64,000 bases of DNA from CAZOZZ01 sp965262425 (GTDB taxonomy: Bacteria; Acidobacteriota; Terriglobia; 20CM-2-55-15), in NCBI GenBank assembly GCA_965262425.1, contig OZ253536.1:5828001-5892000 (forward strand), written 5' to 3'. Shown here in pieces: positions 53,398 through 61,985 of the stretch (positions are counted from its first letter, which is position 1; the number at the start of each line of letters is the position of its first letter). The notes under the pieces are model-generated. The model saw nothing but the letters and a program-made list of their open reading frames with translations, was not told where the DNA came from and did not search any database. Both the position numbers and the translations under genes were made by a program.

Positions 53398-54845
53398 CAA
53401 CGGACCCCATGCGACCGTATCGCGAGGAAGATAGTGGAAGGAGAACGCGATATGGGAATGGGACGGAAAAAGGACCGACAAGCCACGTTATGGGTTGCGA
53501 CAGCAGAGTTGCCGCGGACAGCGGGCCACGTGTTCTACGAACGGGTTAACCGAATCTTGGACCAAGCCAAGTTCGACCGGTTCGTCGAAGATGCCTGTGA
53601 GCAGTTCTACGCTGAGGTGATGGGTCGGCCGAGCGTGGCGCCGGGCAAGTATTTTAGGATGTTGCTGGTGGGCTATTTCGAAGGAATCGATTCGGAGCGT
53701 GGCATAGCGTGGCGGTGTGCCGATTCTCTGAGTTTGCGAGGATTCCTTGGAGTCGGGCTGAGCGAAGGGGTGCCGGATCATTCGACAGTCTCGCGGACGC
53801 GACGGTTGATCGATCTGGAAACACATGGAAAGGTCTTTTCGTGGATGTTGGGCGTGTTGGCCGGTGAGGGCCTGATCGATGGGAAGACGGTGGGCGTGGA
53901 TGCATCGACACTGGAAGCCAACGCGGCGATGCGGTCGATCGTACGCCGGGACACCGGAGAAGCCTACAACCAATTCCTGACACGGCTGGCCAAGGCGTCT
54001 GGGATCGAGACACCGACGCAAACCGAGCTGGGGCGACTCGACCGCAAGCGGTCGAAGAAAGGATCGAACAAAGAGTGGGAGCATCCCCACGACCCGGATG
54101 CGCGAATCACGAAGATGAAGGACGGACGAACGCATCTGGCCCATAAGGTGGAGCATGCCGCCGACATGAAGACCGGAGCCATCCTGGCGGTCACGGTGCA
54201 GGGTGCCGATCAGGGCGACACGACGACGATCAAAGAAACGATGATCCAAGCCGCGCATCAGATGGAGACCTTGGCCGCCGATCCTGGATCGAAACTTCGG
54301 AACGATGTGCTCTCCGAACTGGTGGCGGATAAGGGCTATCACAGTAACGATACGTTGACCGGATTCAAAGACCTCAACATTCGCAGCTACATCTCGGAAC
54401 CGGACCGGGGCCGACGCAACTGGAAAGATAAGTCCGAAGAAAAACAGGCCGTCTATGCCAACCGGCGACGAATCCGAGGCAACCGGGGCAAGCAATTACT
54501 CCGACAGCGCGGACTGATGTTGGAACGACCGTTCGCACACACGCTGGAAACCGGCGCAATGCGTCGGGTTCACCTCCGACATCGGGACAACATTCTCAAG
54601 CGCGTCCTGATTCAATATGCCGCTTTGAATCTGAGCCTGATCCTTCGGAACAATTTCGGAAACGGCACACCACGAGGCCTTCAGGGCCAACATGTCATGG
54701 CCTTATTCACCTTAATACTGCTCTGGAGCCACTGTGAATCGCTCTCGTTCCATCCTCAGCGCTCCAGAATCGATTTAGACGCCGTTCCGTCCGGGCGAAG
54801 ACCTGAAACTCTCAACTCAGAAAACCCCACTTCTGCCACGGGCTG
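53366..54845 (+). mobile_element. IS1182-family insertion sequence
   Basis: 1480 bp flanked by CTAG on both sides (53362-53365 and 54846-54849). Terminal repeats: left CAGCCCGTGGTGCAAGTC, right (complement) CAGCCCGTGGCAGAAGTG. It carries one intact transposase gene. Its end sequence is almost identical to the ends of the CTAG-type MITE copies at 28892, 46151 and 61024. Confidence 0.9.
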
Positions 54846-54849
54846 CTAG
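53452..54849 (+). CDS. IS1182-family transposase
   Basis: 465 residues. N-terminal HTH region (RPSVAPGKYFRMLLVGYFEG, SLSLRGFLGVGLSEGVPDHS). DDE core with GKTVGVDASTLEANA (D), VADKGYHSNDTL (D) and the C-terminal basic region (RGKQLLRQRGLMLERPFAHT with E). The ATG at 53452 has GGAG eight bases upstream. The stop lies in the flanking CTAG, so the C-terminus reads through the terminal repeat. Confidence 0.88.
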   Translation: MGMGRKKDRQATLWVATAELPRTAGHVFYERVNRILDQAKFDRFVEDACEQFYAEVMGRPSVAPGKYFRMLLVGYFEGIDSERGIAWRCADSLSLRGFLGVGLSEGVPDHSTVSRTRRLIDLETHGKVFSWMLGVLAGEGLIDGKTVGVDASTLEANAAMRSIVRRDTGEAYNQFLTRLAKASGIETPTQTELGRLDRKRSKKGSNKEWEHPHDPDARITKMKDGRTHLAHKVEHAADMKTGAILAVTVQGADQGDTTTIKETMIQAAHQMETLAADPGSKLRNDVLSELVADKGYHSNDTLTGFKDLNIRSYISEPDRGRRNWKDKSEEKQAVYANRRRIRGNRGKQLLRQRGLMLERPFAHTLETGAMRRVHLRHRDNILKRVLIQYAALNLSLILRNNFGNGTPRGLQGQHVMALFTLILLWSHCESLSFHPQRSRIDLDAVPSGRRPETLNSENPTSATGC

Positions 54850-56261
54850 CCCTGAGCCTTCCGCCTGAATTTGCAGAACGGGAGTTGATTCTGGTCTGTG
54901 CGATGGGGGTCGTCATGGCCACGCTACTGGTCAACGCCCTGACGATCGGAGGACTGCTACGACTTCTCGGGCTCGACCGGCTGTCGCCCGCCGAGTTGTA
55001 CGCCCGGTTCGAGAGCCTCAAGATGTTGAAGCGCGAAACACGAAATCGGATCGCCAGGTTTGCCGAAGAGCGCGCGATCGCCCCGAACATCGTCGAACGT
55101 GTTCAGGGAGAATACCTGTCGGGAGAATCCAGGTTGGACGCTGAACGCGCGGCCGGCATCGGGGAAGCGGACCAACTGAGCGAGCGTGATCGGCTTGGGG
55201 TTGTTGCCATCCAGGCGTTGAGTGCGGAGAAGAAACACTACTGGGGAGAATTTTACGAGGGGAATCTCACCGAAGAGGCATACAAGCTCCTGATCCAGGA
55301 CATCGACTTCCTGACCGACCGGGTCAAGGAGTCGGGTGAGTTCGGATCCGATTTCGAAGAAGCCCGCACGCGGGAGAGCCCACTGGATCGCTTGCTCTAT
55401 AAGCTGGGCATCTTCGGGAGATACCTGCAGAGACGCAAGGTCAGCCAGATCGCAAATCACTTTGAAGAAAACTGCGCCATCACGGCTGCCTCACGATCCG
55501 TTGTGGCGTTGATGGATCGGCTCCTCAAGGAAGGCTCCATCGATGAGGACGCATACGACTCGATCCGCCGTTACTATCACAACCGCCACGACAAGGCCCA
55601 GCGCGAATTGACATCCATGGCCACCGACTACCCCGATTACGTCGAGCGAACCCAGGAGTTTCTTCTCGCGCGCAGTTGCCTCCACAGCGAAGAAGCCTCG
55701 CTGGAGATGTTGCGGGAGCTGGGCCTGGTCCCCGACAAGGTCTACCTGGAACAGAAAGGAGAGATCGAGGAGGGATTCGAGCGGCTGCGGGCACGCCCGA
55801 TCGAGACGCTGCAACTGGATCCGGAGTCGCTGCTGGCCCAGATCCCACTGTTCGCTCACTGCACCGGAATCGACATCGGAAAGATTGCCGAGATGCTCGA
55901 ATCCGAATCGTTTGCAGAAGGGGACAAGATCATACGACAGGGCGAGTCGGGTGAGTCGATGTACGTGATCGCCCGTGGCACGGTTCGGGTTCTGAAGGAA
56001 ACGCGGGCGGAGGAACCGCGCCTCCTGGCCATCCTTGGAACCGGGGGGTTTTTCGGAGAGATCGCATTGCTCGACGAATCGCCGCGCACCGCAACGGTTC
56101 GCGCCGCCGCTCCGTGTACGATGCTGCGACTCCGCCGGCGAAACCTGGAAGAGCTGATGGAGCTCTCTCCCGGAACCCGGGATGCGGTCCACAAGGCTTA
56201 CAAAGAAAGATTGCCTCCTCCGCAGAATTTGTGGGCAGTCCAAAGGCCTGTGCGCACATAA
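54850..56261 (+). pseudogene. CPA1-type antiporter, 3' part with cyclic-nucleotide-binding domain (C-terminus replaced by MITE)
   Basis: It continues the antiporter: LSLPPEFAERELILVCAMGV.. (last membrane helices), a long cytoplasmic helical region, and a cyclic-nucleotide-binding-like domain (FAEGDKIIRQGESGESMYVI, ILGTGGFFGEIALLDESPRT, ATVRAAAPCTMLRL). The native sequence ends at KAYKERL. The following LPPPQNLWAVQRPVRT comes from a 316-bp insertion. The original tail resumes at 56539 (TATASLEDAGSVVEGGETAP..). Undoing both insertions gives an 839-residue protein. Confidence 0.88.
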
Positions 56262-56529
56262 GTAATTGAAACAAAGTACCTTATTTTTTTGTTCGACGGC
56301 GAATATTCCAGTACCCACTTCGGTCGGACGCCTACACCCGGTGCCCGGAGCCCCCGCCGGAGGCCCCGTTCCCCATCGCCCACACCAGCCGACACCGCGG
56401 AGCGCAGCCGAGGGTCAAGGCCGGCGCAGCCGCCGAGCTTGCGAGGGAAGCCTTGAGGCTTGGCGAGCACCGTGGTCTCCTCAAGCGGCGATGGAAGACG
56501 GTTTTACCCACAAATTCTGCGGAAGACCC
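56214..56529. repeat. 316-bp MITE-like element with 9-bp target duplication
   Basis: Terminal inverted repeats TCCTCCGCAGAATTTGTGGG (56216-) and TCTTCCGCAGAATTTGTGGG (complement, to 56526). Direct repeats GAAAGATTG flank it at 56205-56213 and 56530-56538. It has no coding capacity and a GC-rich interior. Removing the element and one repeat restores the antiporter reading frame to a natural stop at 56604. Confidence 0.85.
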
Positions 56530-56622
56530 GAAAGATTGACCGCTACCGCGTCGCTTGAAGATGCGGGTTCGGTGGTAGAGGGTGGCGAAACCGCGCCTGC
56601 CTGATCCTTAATGCTGTTCTGG

Positions 56623-59595
56623 CTAGAAGTTGAATCTCACCGTAAGTCGGATTTGCCGGGCGTCGCGGGCCCGGGTGGCCTGGCCGAAGAAGGATGACGT
56701 CTGGACGCCGCTGAAGCTCTGGAAGTTGACGTTGTTCAACAGGTTCTGGGCGTTGGCGGTGATCGTCATTCGGATACCGCTACGCCGCCCATAGTAGCCC
56801 CCGGCGGGGCCGCCGCCCTGGACTTCGGCTCCGGGCGATACCAACTGAATAGTCTTCGAAAGGTTCAGACCCATTTCGAAATACCCGGGGCCGACCAGGG
56901 AGTTGCGAGGCACGCCGGCCGGGCGGTCGTTCGTGTTCGTGTCGTGGTTATCGTCCGTACCGGTGCGAAGACTGTACGGGTTGCCGCTATTCATCTGGAA
57001 GCTCGTGTTGGCGTTGATGTTCCAAGGCAGACGGAAATTGGCGGATGCGTTGAAACGGTGCGCCGATCCAAAACGCCCCCACTCCGAATTCAGATCATAG
57101 TTGTCTGAGGGGCCGGAGTTTCTTCCCCCGCCTCCGCCAAAACCACCACCACCGAAACCACCGAAACCGCCACCACCGGTAACGTTGCTGAAGTTCGAAC
57201 TGAACGTGTAGCTACCGTTGATGTTGACGGTGCTGAATCGCTGGCGGAACCCGAACCTCAGATTGTGGTTGTTGGACACGCCGCCCGATTCCAACTGGTT
57301 GATGTTTCCGCGCGTGGGGTCCGGGCGAAGACAGGTGGCGGGGTTGCCGAACTCGTCGGGCTCTGTAAGCTGCCCAGGCTGACAGGAACGTGCAACCGAT
57401 GAGGTGATATCGAGCGGCCCGTTCAGGTCACGAGTGCGGTGAAGGTGAATCCCGCGGACGAAGCTGTAGGAGCCCGTCAGAACCAGTCCCTTCAGGGTCG
57501 TCTCGATGGACAACTGGTTGTTCCAGGTGTAAGGCGCCGCGAGGTCCTCGGCAGCGACGCTGACCGACGAGGGGACGCTGATTTCACCACCATCGCTGTC
57601 GACGAACGGATCGGGGTACGATGGATCGTTGATCGTCAAGGTTCTCTGCTTGGTCCCATCCAGACGAATCAGTTCCCTGACGGCAAACAAGTTAAAGCGT
57701 TGGTGGAAAGTCCCGGTGCCACCCCGAATCACGGTCGAGCGCCCGATCGAGTATGCGAAACCGAACCGGGGATCCAGGTTGTTGTTGTCAGAGAGGTTTT
57801 GCTGATTCTCATAACGCACACCGAATCCCATCGTCAGACCCTGGATGACGCGAAAGTCGCTCTGGAAGAAGGTCGCATATTGAAACTGGCTCGTATCAAG
57901 TTCGGGAGTACCCTGGTTGACCCTGTAGCGGATCGGACGGAGCACCGAAAAGGCGCCGGCACAGGGATCCGTGTTCTCCGGATCGGTATCGCAGTCCAGA
58001 CGCGAGAACGTGAAGGTGCCGTTAAAATTATTTCGCGATATGGATTGATCGCTCTCTCGCTCGCCTTCAAAACCCATCTTCAAGGCAACCTTCTGCCCCG
58101 TGTACATCAGCAGGTCGCCAAACTCATAGGACCTGTTGACGTTTTCGTTGTTCTGATTCCCGCCACCGGAACGGAACGAATCAAGGACGTCGATCTTGAA
58201 TCCCGCGGTGATCGGGCGGGTCTCGCTCGATCGACCCTCGACGCGGAACCGGACTTCGTTGTTGAAGGATCGCGATAGAACGGCCGTTTCCTTGAGCTGA
58301 AAATTAAAATTGTCCCCCGTCGTGTCCGATCCCTGCTCGGGAAGGCCGAATCCACCCACCCCGTTGTTCTTCCGACTGTTGGTCCCGTAGCTGTAGCTGA
58401 AATTGAGATTGTTGTTCTCCGAAAGCTGGGCCGTTGCGGTCGTGGTAAAGCCACGGTTCATGTGCGGGTTGACAACAGCGTCGTCGATAAGACCGTTCGG
58501 CGTGATGGCCCGCAACGTGTTCCCGTTTTCGTTCACGTTGTTGTTGAGGCCGAACGTCACGGTCAACCGGTTTCGGAGTATGGGGCCACTGACGTTGGCT
58601 CGAAAGTTCCGCTGCTGATATGGGGGCCGGGACGACGCGAACGCATTGCTGGCGTCTAGAGACTCATCGGCGAAATCGAAAGTCGCGTCCCCGTTGAAGC
58701 GCCCGACTCCGCCGCGCGTGATGATCTCGGTGCGCCCCCGGCTCTGGTTGCTCTGCTCGGAAGTGAAAGCATTCTCGTTGATCCGAATTTCCTGAATTTC
58801 TTCACGGTTCGGCATGCGACCACCACCGAAGCCGTTGACGACGATTCCACCGCCACCACCGCCGGGACCACGCCGTCCGCCGCCGCGTCCGCCACGATCA
58901 CCACCCCGTCCGCCACCGCCACCGCCACCTGCGGGGCTGACAAGGTCGCCCAGATACTCACGGAGTTCGTCTTCGTCCTCGGGCAGATCGCTGTTGGCTT
59001 CGGCACTGAGGGTGCCTGTCAGGGCCGTGCGTTGTGCAGGATTCAGAAACTTGAGGGCGGCCAGAAGCAGTTGCTCTTCCAACGCAAGCACAGCGGTCGA
59101 CACGGAGCCGGATTCGACACGGTCTTCCTCGAGCAGACGTTCGTACTCGACCTTGTACTGTTCATAAACGTTCTGGACCTGGGTTTCCTGGTCGAAAGTC
59201 AGGGGAGGCACCCCCTCCTCCTGAAGGACGGTGCGCAGACCCTCGACGCCATTGGTCAGCAACGTCCGCCCCGCGTCCGCCCGCTTCAAGGCATCGCTCT
59301 GCTCGGTCGTCAGGATATCCTTCGCACGATCGCTGAGACCTTCATCCCCCGTGGCCGTCGTGGCATCGCCCGGCTCACCGCGCTGGCTTCCGACGAGTGG
59401 GCGCAGCGCTTCCTCCTGTTCCTCGGTGAGGGGAGTCGAGGCCTGTTCGAGTACCTGTTTCACCTGGTCGAACAGATCGACTCCGTCACCCTGTCGGGAA
59501 GCTGCCCCTTCGTCGTCCAGACCGGGATTCTGGTAGCCCAGAGTCAGGGCCGGGAACATGATCGCTAAAATGAATGTCAACAGACTACGGCGCAT
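56623..59595 (-). CDS. TonB-dependent-receptor-like outer-membrane protein with LTxxQ helical domain and Gly-rich linker
   Basis: 990 residues. Signal peptide MRRSLLTFILAIMFPALTLG. Residues ~35-215 are helical with repeated LTEEQEEALRPL, LTTEQSDAL and LNPAQRTAL motifs like those of CpxP/Spy-type periplasmic proteins. Next is a Gly/Arg-rich stretch (~220-250), then a plug-like segment (EEIQEIRINENAFTSEQSNQ, GRTEIITRGG, GRFNGDATF) and a large beta-barrel ending LTVRFNF. Another Gly-rich loop (GGFGGFGGGGFGGGGG) lies near residue 830. The usual N-terminal carboxypeptidase-like domain is absent and replaced by the LTxxQ region. Likely an importer or surface protein; the ligand is unknown. GAGGAG 11 bases upstream. 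Confidence 0.8.
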   Translation of the reverse strand: MRRSLLTFILAIMFPALTLGYQNPGLDDEGAASRQGDGVDLFDQVKQVLEQASTPLTEEQEEALRPLVGSQRGEPGDATTATGDEGLSDRAKDILTTEQSDALKRADAGRTLLTNGVEGLRTVLQEEGVPPLTFDQETQVQNVYEQYKVEYERLLEEDRVESGSVSTAVLALEEQLLLAALKFLNPAQRTALTGTLSAEANSDLPEDEDELREYLGDLVSPAGGGGGGGRGGDRGGRGGGRRGPGGGGGGIVVNGFGGGRMPNREEIQEIRINENAFTSEQSNQSRGRTEIITRGGVGRFNGDATFDFADESLDASNAFASSRPPYQQRNFRANVSGPILRNRLTVTFGLNNNVNENGNTLRAITPNGLIDDAVVNPHMNRGFTTTATAQLSENNNLNFSYSYGTNSRKNNGVGGFGLPEQGSDTTGDNFNFQLKETAVLSRSFNNEVRFRVEGRSSETRPITAGFKIDVLDSFRSGGGNQNNENVNRSYEFGDLLMYTGQKVALKMGFEGERESDQSISRNNFNGTFTFSRLDCDTDPENTDPCAGAFSVLRPIRYRVNQGTPELDTSQFQYATFFQSDFRVIQGLTMGFGVRYENQQNLSDNNNLDPRFGFAYSIGRSTVIRGGTGTFHQRFNLFAVRELIRLDGTKQRTLTINDPSYPDPFVDSDGGEISVPSSVSVAAEDLAAPYTWNNQLSIETTLKGLVLTGSYSFVRGIHLHRTRDLNGPLDITSSVARSCQPGQLTEPDEFGNPATCLRPDPTRGNINQLESGGVSNNHNLRFGFRQRFSTVNINGSYTFSSNFSNVTGGGGFGGFGGGGFGGGGGRNSGPSDNYDLNSEWGRFGSAHRFNASANFRLPWNINANTSFQMNSGNPYSLRTGTDDNHDTNTNDRPAGVPRNSLVGPGYFEMGLNLSKTIQLVSPGAEVQGGGPAGGYYGRRSGIRMTITANAQNLLNNVNFQSFSGVQTSSFFGQATRARDARQIRLTVRFNF

Positions 59596-59731
59596 ATGAA
59601 TAAGGTCTCCTCAATACAGTTACCTACGAAGGATAACCCACTGAGGTTACAAGACATCGAAATAGACGTCAATCTTCAAGTACCCCCGTTCAAAGCCGGT
59701 GAAAAACGATTCTACTTGCGGGAAAACGCTA

Positions 59732-60882
59732 GTGGTCCCCGTCAAACAGACTGTAACTTATCGAGCTTCTTTCGGGCACGTTGAACTTTTTCAAGAATAT
59801 CGGAAGCCGTTGCGGTCCAAATGAAGGGCTTCGGGTTCTGATTGTGACCCCCGACATATTCCTCCACGGCCTGGATTAGCTCAGGAACCGAATGGAAAAC
59901 CCCGCGCCGAAGCCGTTGTTCGGAAAGATCCCGGAAGAAGCGTTCGACCATGTTCAGCCAGGATGCACTGGTCGGTGTGAAGTGCACATGAAAGCGCGTG
60001 TTGCGCTTCAACCAGTTGACGACTTTCTGATGTTTGTGCGTGGCGTAGTTGTCGCAAATGATATGGATCTGTTTGTCTTTCGGCACGGAACGTTTGATCT
60101 GATTGAGAAACCGGATCCATTCCTGATGACGATGCTTCGGCATACAGGTCCCGATAATCGAGCCGTCCAGCGTATTGAGCGCGGCGAACATCGTGGTCGT
60201 CCCGTTGCGTTTGTAGTCGTGGGTGAGGGTGCCGCACCGCCCCTTCTTCAGAGGTAACCCGGGTTGCGTGCGGTCCAGGGCCTGCATCTGGCTCTTCTCA
60301 TCGCAGGACAAAACAATGGCGTTTTCCGGAGGGTTCAGATACAAACCGACCACATCCTCCAACTTCTCGACAAATTGTTTGTCGTTGGAAAGTTTGAAGG
60401 TGCGTGCCAGATGAGGCTTCAAGCCATGAGCCCGCCAGATTCTCCCTACCGTGGACTCGCTGACGCCGGTTGCCCTGGCCATCAAGGACCGGCTCCAGTG
60501 CGTGGCGTTCGGAGGCTTCCCTTCGACCGTCTTCTTCACGATCCGGGCCCGCTTCCGGCGGCCGGTCGAGGGAATCCGTCCACTGCGGGAAGCGTCCTTT
60601 TCGATTCCCCCGAGGCCATCTTCAACGAAACGATCGCGCCAACGTCCGGCCTTTTGACGAGTGATGTCCAACTTGGCAGCGATCTCCTGATTGTCCAGAC
60701 CCCCGGCGGCCAGCAAGACAATTCGAGATCGTTCCGCCAACCGGACCGCCACACTGCGGCTTCGGCTCAGTCGCTCCAGTTCCTTCCGCACAGGAATGTC
60801 CAATTTAATCGTCGGTGCTCTCCTCATATATACTCAGACGTAGGAAATCTGAATAAGTTACATTAACTGTGACGGACTACAC
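59732..60882 (-). mobile_element. IS630-family element, subtype B, copy 3
   Basis: 1151 bp between TA at 59730-59731 and TA at 60883-60884. It differs from copy 1 by single bases (for example G for A in GGCCGGTCGAGG at ~60564). It sits ~136 bp upstream of the divergently placed start of the receptor-like gene, so it may affect that gene's promoter. Confidence 0.9.
59742..60827 (-). CDS. IS630-family transposase (subtype B, copy 3)
   Basis: 361 residues, the same as the other subtype B enzymes except for a change in GRIPSTGRRK (Ile to Thr). Complete HTH and DDE motifs. The 140-bp stretch 60885-61020 beyond it contains no gene. Confidence 0.93.
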   Translation of the reverse strand: MRRAPTIKLDIPVRKELERLSRSRSVAVRLAERSRIVLLAAGGLDNQEIAAKLDITRQKAGRWRDRFVEDGLGGIEKDASRSGRIPSTGRRKRARIVKKTVEGKPPNATHWSRSLMARATGVSESTVGRIWRAHGLKPHLARTFKLSNDKQFVEKLEDVVGLYLNPPENAIVLSCDEKSQMQALDRTQPGLPLKKGRCGTLTHDYKRNGTTTMFAALNTLDGSIIGTCMPKHRHQEWIRFLNQIKRSVPKDKQIHIICDNYATHKHQKVVNWLKRNTRFHVHFTPTSASWLNMVERFFRDLSEQRLRRGVFHSVPELIQAVEEYVGGHNQNPKPFIWTATASDILEKVQRARKKLDKLQSV

Positions 60883-61023
60883 TAGGAGCCTGCGCGGCAG
60901 AAGAGATCTACTGCGAAAGCGGTATAATCGGTCCAGATTTCCCAATTTTTCGTTAAATAGAACGACTATTCGCCTCAAAATCGAGAACATCTGGCCTCGA
61001 TTCTCCACTTTCTCGCAACCTAG

Positions 61024-61293
61024 AAGCCCGTGGTGGAAGTCTGTAGGGTCGCGTTACGAGCGCCATGGGGCTAGATGCAAGGCGCCACGACGACGTCGAT
61101 GCTCCTCATCGATCAAGGAGTGGCAACGCCGCAGCTGGCCCCATGCCGTCGTAACCCGTAGGGCGCAGGGGTCTTCGGGCCACAGGCTTTGTCACTCGTC
61201 GGTCACGATGACAAAGCATCGTTCCGCTCCTCATTTCGCGCCTGAGACCCGAATACCCCTGCGCGCGACCCTACAGACTTCCACCACGGGCTC
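61024..61293 (+). repeat. CTAG-type MITE, copy 3 (complete, with target duplication)
   Basis: 270 bp with a perfect 29-bp terminal inverted repeat (61025-61053 / 61264-61292) and CTAG on both sides (61020-61023, 61294-61297). The inner stems (61054-61075 with 61137-61156; 61160-61190 with 61241-61264; hairpin 61188-61219) would fold into a branched cruciform. No coding capacity. The right CTAG contains the stop codon of the vapC gene. Confidence 0.88.
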
Positions 61294-61665
61294 CTAGACC
61301 AGTCGCAACCCGGGAATATCCCCGAAATCCGATGTATTCAAGGTCCACAGGGCGGCATCATGAAGGAGCGCACAGGCTGCGATAGCCAGATCGAGTTCGC
61401 GACCGCGAGGTCGGTGGACCTGGCGGTAGAGTTCGGCTGCCACTTCCGCCTCCTCCGGTCCAAATGGGATCGCTTTCATCGCCGGGAACAGGGCCTCCTG
61501 CGCTTCAATTTCTTCGCCTAGGCGGGGACCACGCCACCACTCGTACAAGACAAGAGTGCTGATCAGAATTCGTTCTCTCCGATCAATCCACTCTCGAAGC
61601 TTCAACCGAGACCTCTGAGGACCGCTGAGACTGTCGACAAGAACGGACGTGTCCAGATGAATCAT
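61294..61665 (-). CDS. vapC: PIN-domain ribonuclease toxin (VapC family)
   Basis: 123 residues. A PIN nuclease with the acidic site formed by MIHLDTSVLVD (Asp5), LYEWWRGPR (Glu), GRELDLAIAACALLHDA (Asp) and LNTSDFGDIPG (Asp). VapC toxins cut RNA and are held by VapB. It overlaps the antitoxin gene by 4 bases (ATGA), as is typical. Its stop lies in the CTAG at which a MITE has inserted, so the coding sequence is intact. Confidence 0.9.
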   Translation of the reverse strand: MIHLDTSVLVDSLSGPQRSRLKLREWIDRRERILISTLVLYEWWRGPRLGEEIEAQEALFPAMKAIPFGPEEAEVAAELYRQVHRPRGRELDLAIAACALLHDAALWTLNTSDFGDIPGLRLV

Positions 61666-61946
61666 CGGCGGTCGGGGCTCCTGCGACCGCCCCCACGCCG
61701 GGCCACGCGCAGTTGCTCCAGTTCCGCCATCACGTGAGAGAGTCGGCGCTTGGGGATCGCCGGAACCACCTCGTCGAAAAGCTCCAGCATCCGGCGGCGT
61801 TCCTGTTCGGTCAGGTTGCCGATCCGATCAGCGAAATCCCGGATCGCCTCACGAACCACATAGCTCTTCGGTTTCTGGAGTCTGGCGGCGGTCTGGCGCA
61901 GGGTGTCCACGGTTTCGTCATCGAGTGTGAAAGTGACTTTTACCAT
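61662..61946 (-). CDS. vapB: Ribbon-helix-helix antitoxin (VapB type)
   Basis: 94 residues. The N-terminal RHH segment VKVTFTLDDETVDTLRQTAA.. and KPKSYVVREAIRDFADR binds DNA. The C-terminal helical and basic tail (MAELEQLRVARRGGGRR) would wrap the toxin. The ATG at 61946 is preferred over a TTG two codons earlier. A palindrome at 61962-61976 lies just upstream and suits autoregulation. Confidence 0.85.
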   Translation of the reverse strand: MVKVTFTLDDETVDTLRQTAARLQKPKSYVVREAIRDFADRIGNLTEQERRRMLELFDEVVPAIPKRRLSHVMAELEQLRVARRGGGRRSPDRR

Positions 61947-61961
61947 ATCCAATACATATTA

Positions 61962-61976
61962 CCATACTCAGTATGG
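61962..61976. promoter_or_regulatory. Palindromic operator candidate for vapBC
   Basis: CCATACTCAGTATGG is a perfect 15-base palindrome 15 bases upstream of the vapB ATG. RHH antitoxins bind such short palindromes to repress their own operon. Confidence 0.55.
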
Positions 61977-61985
61977 CATACGGTT

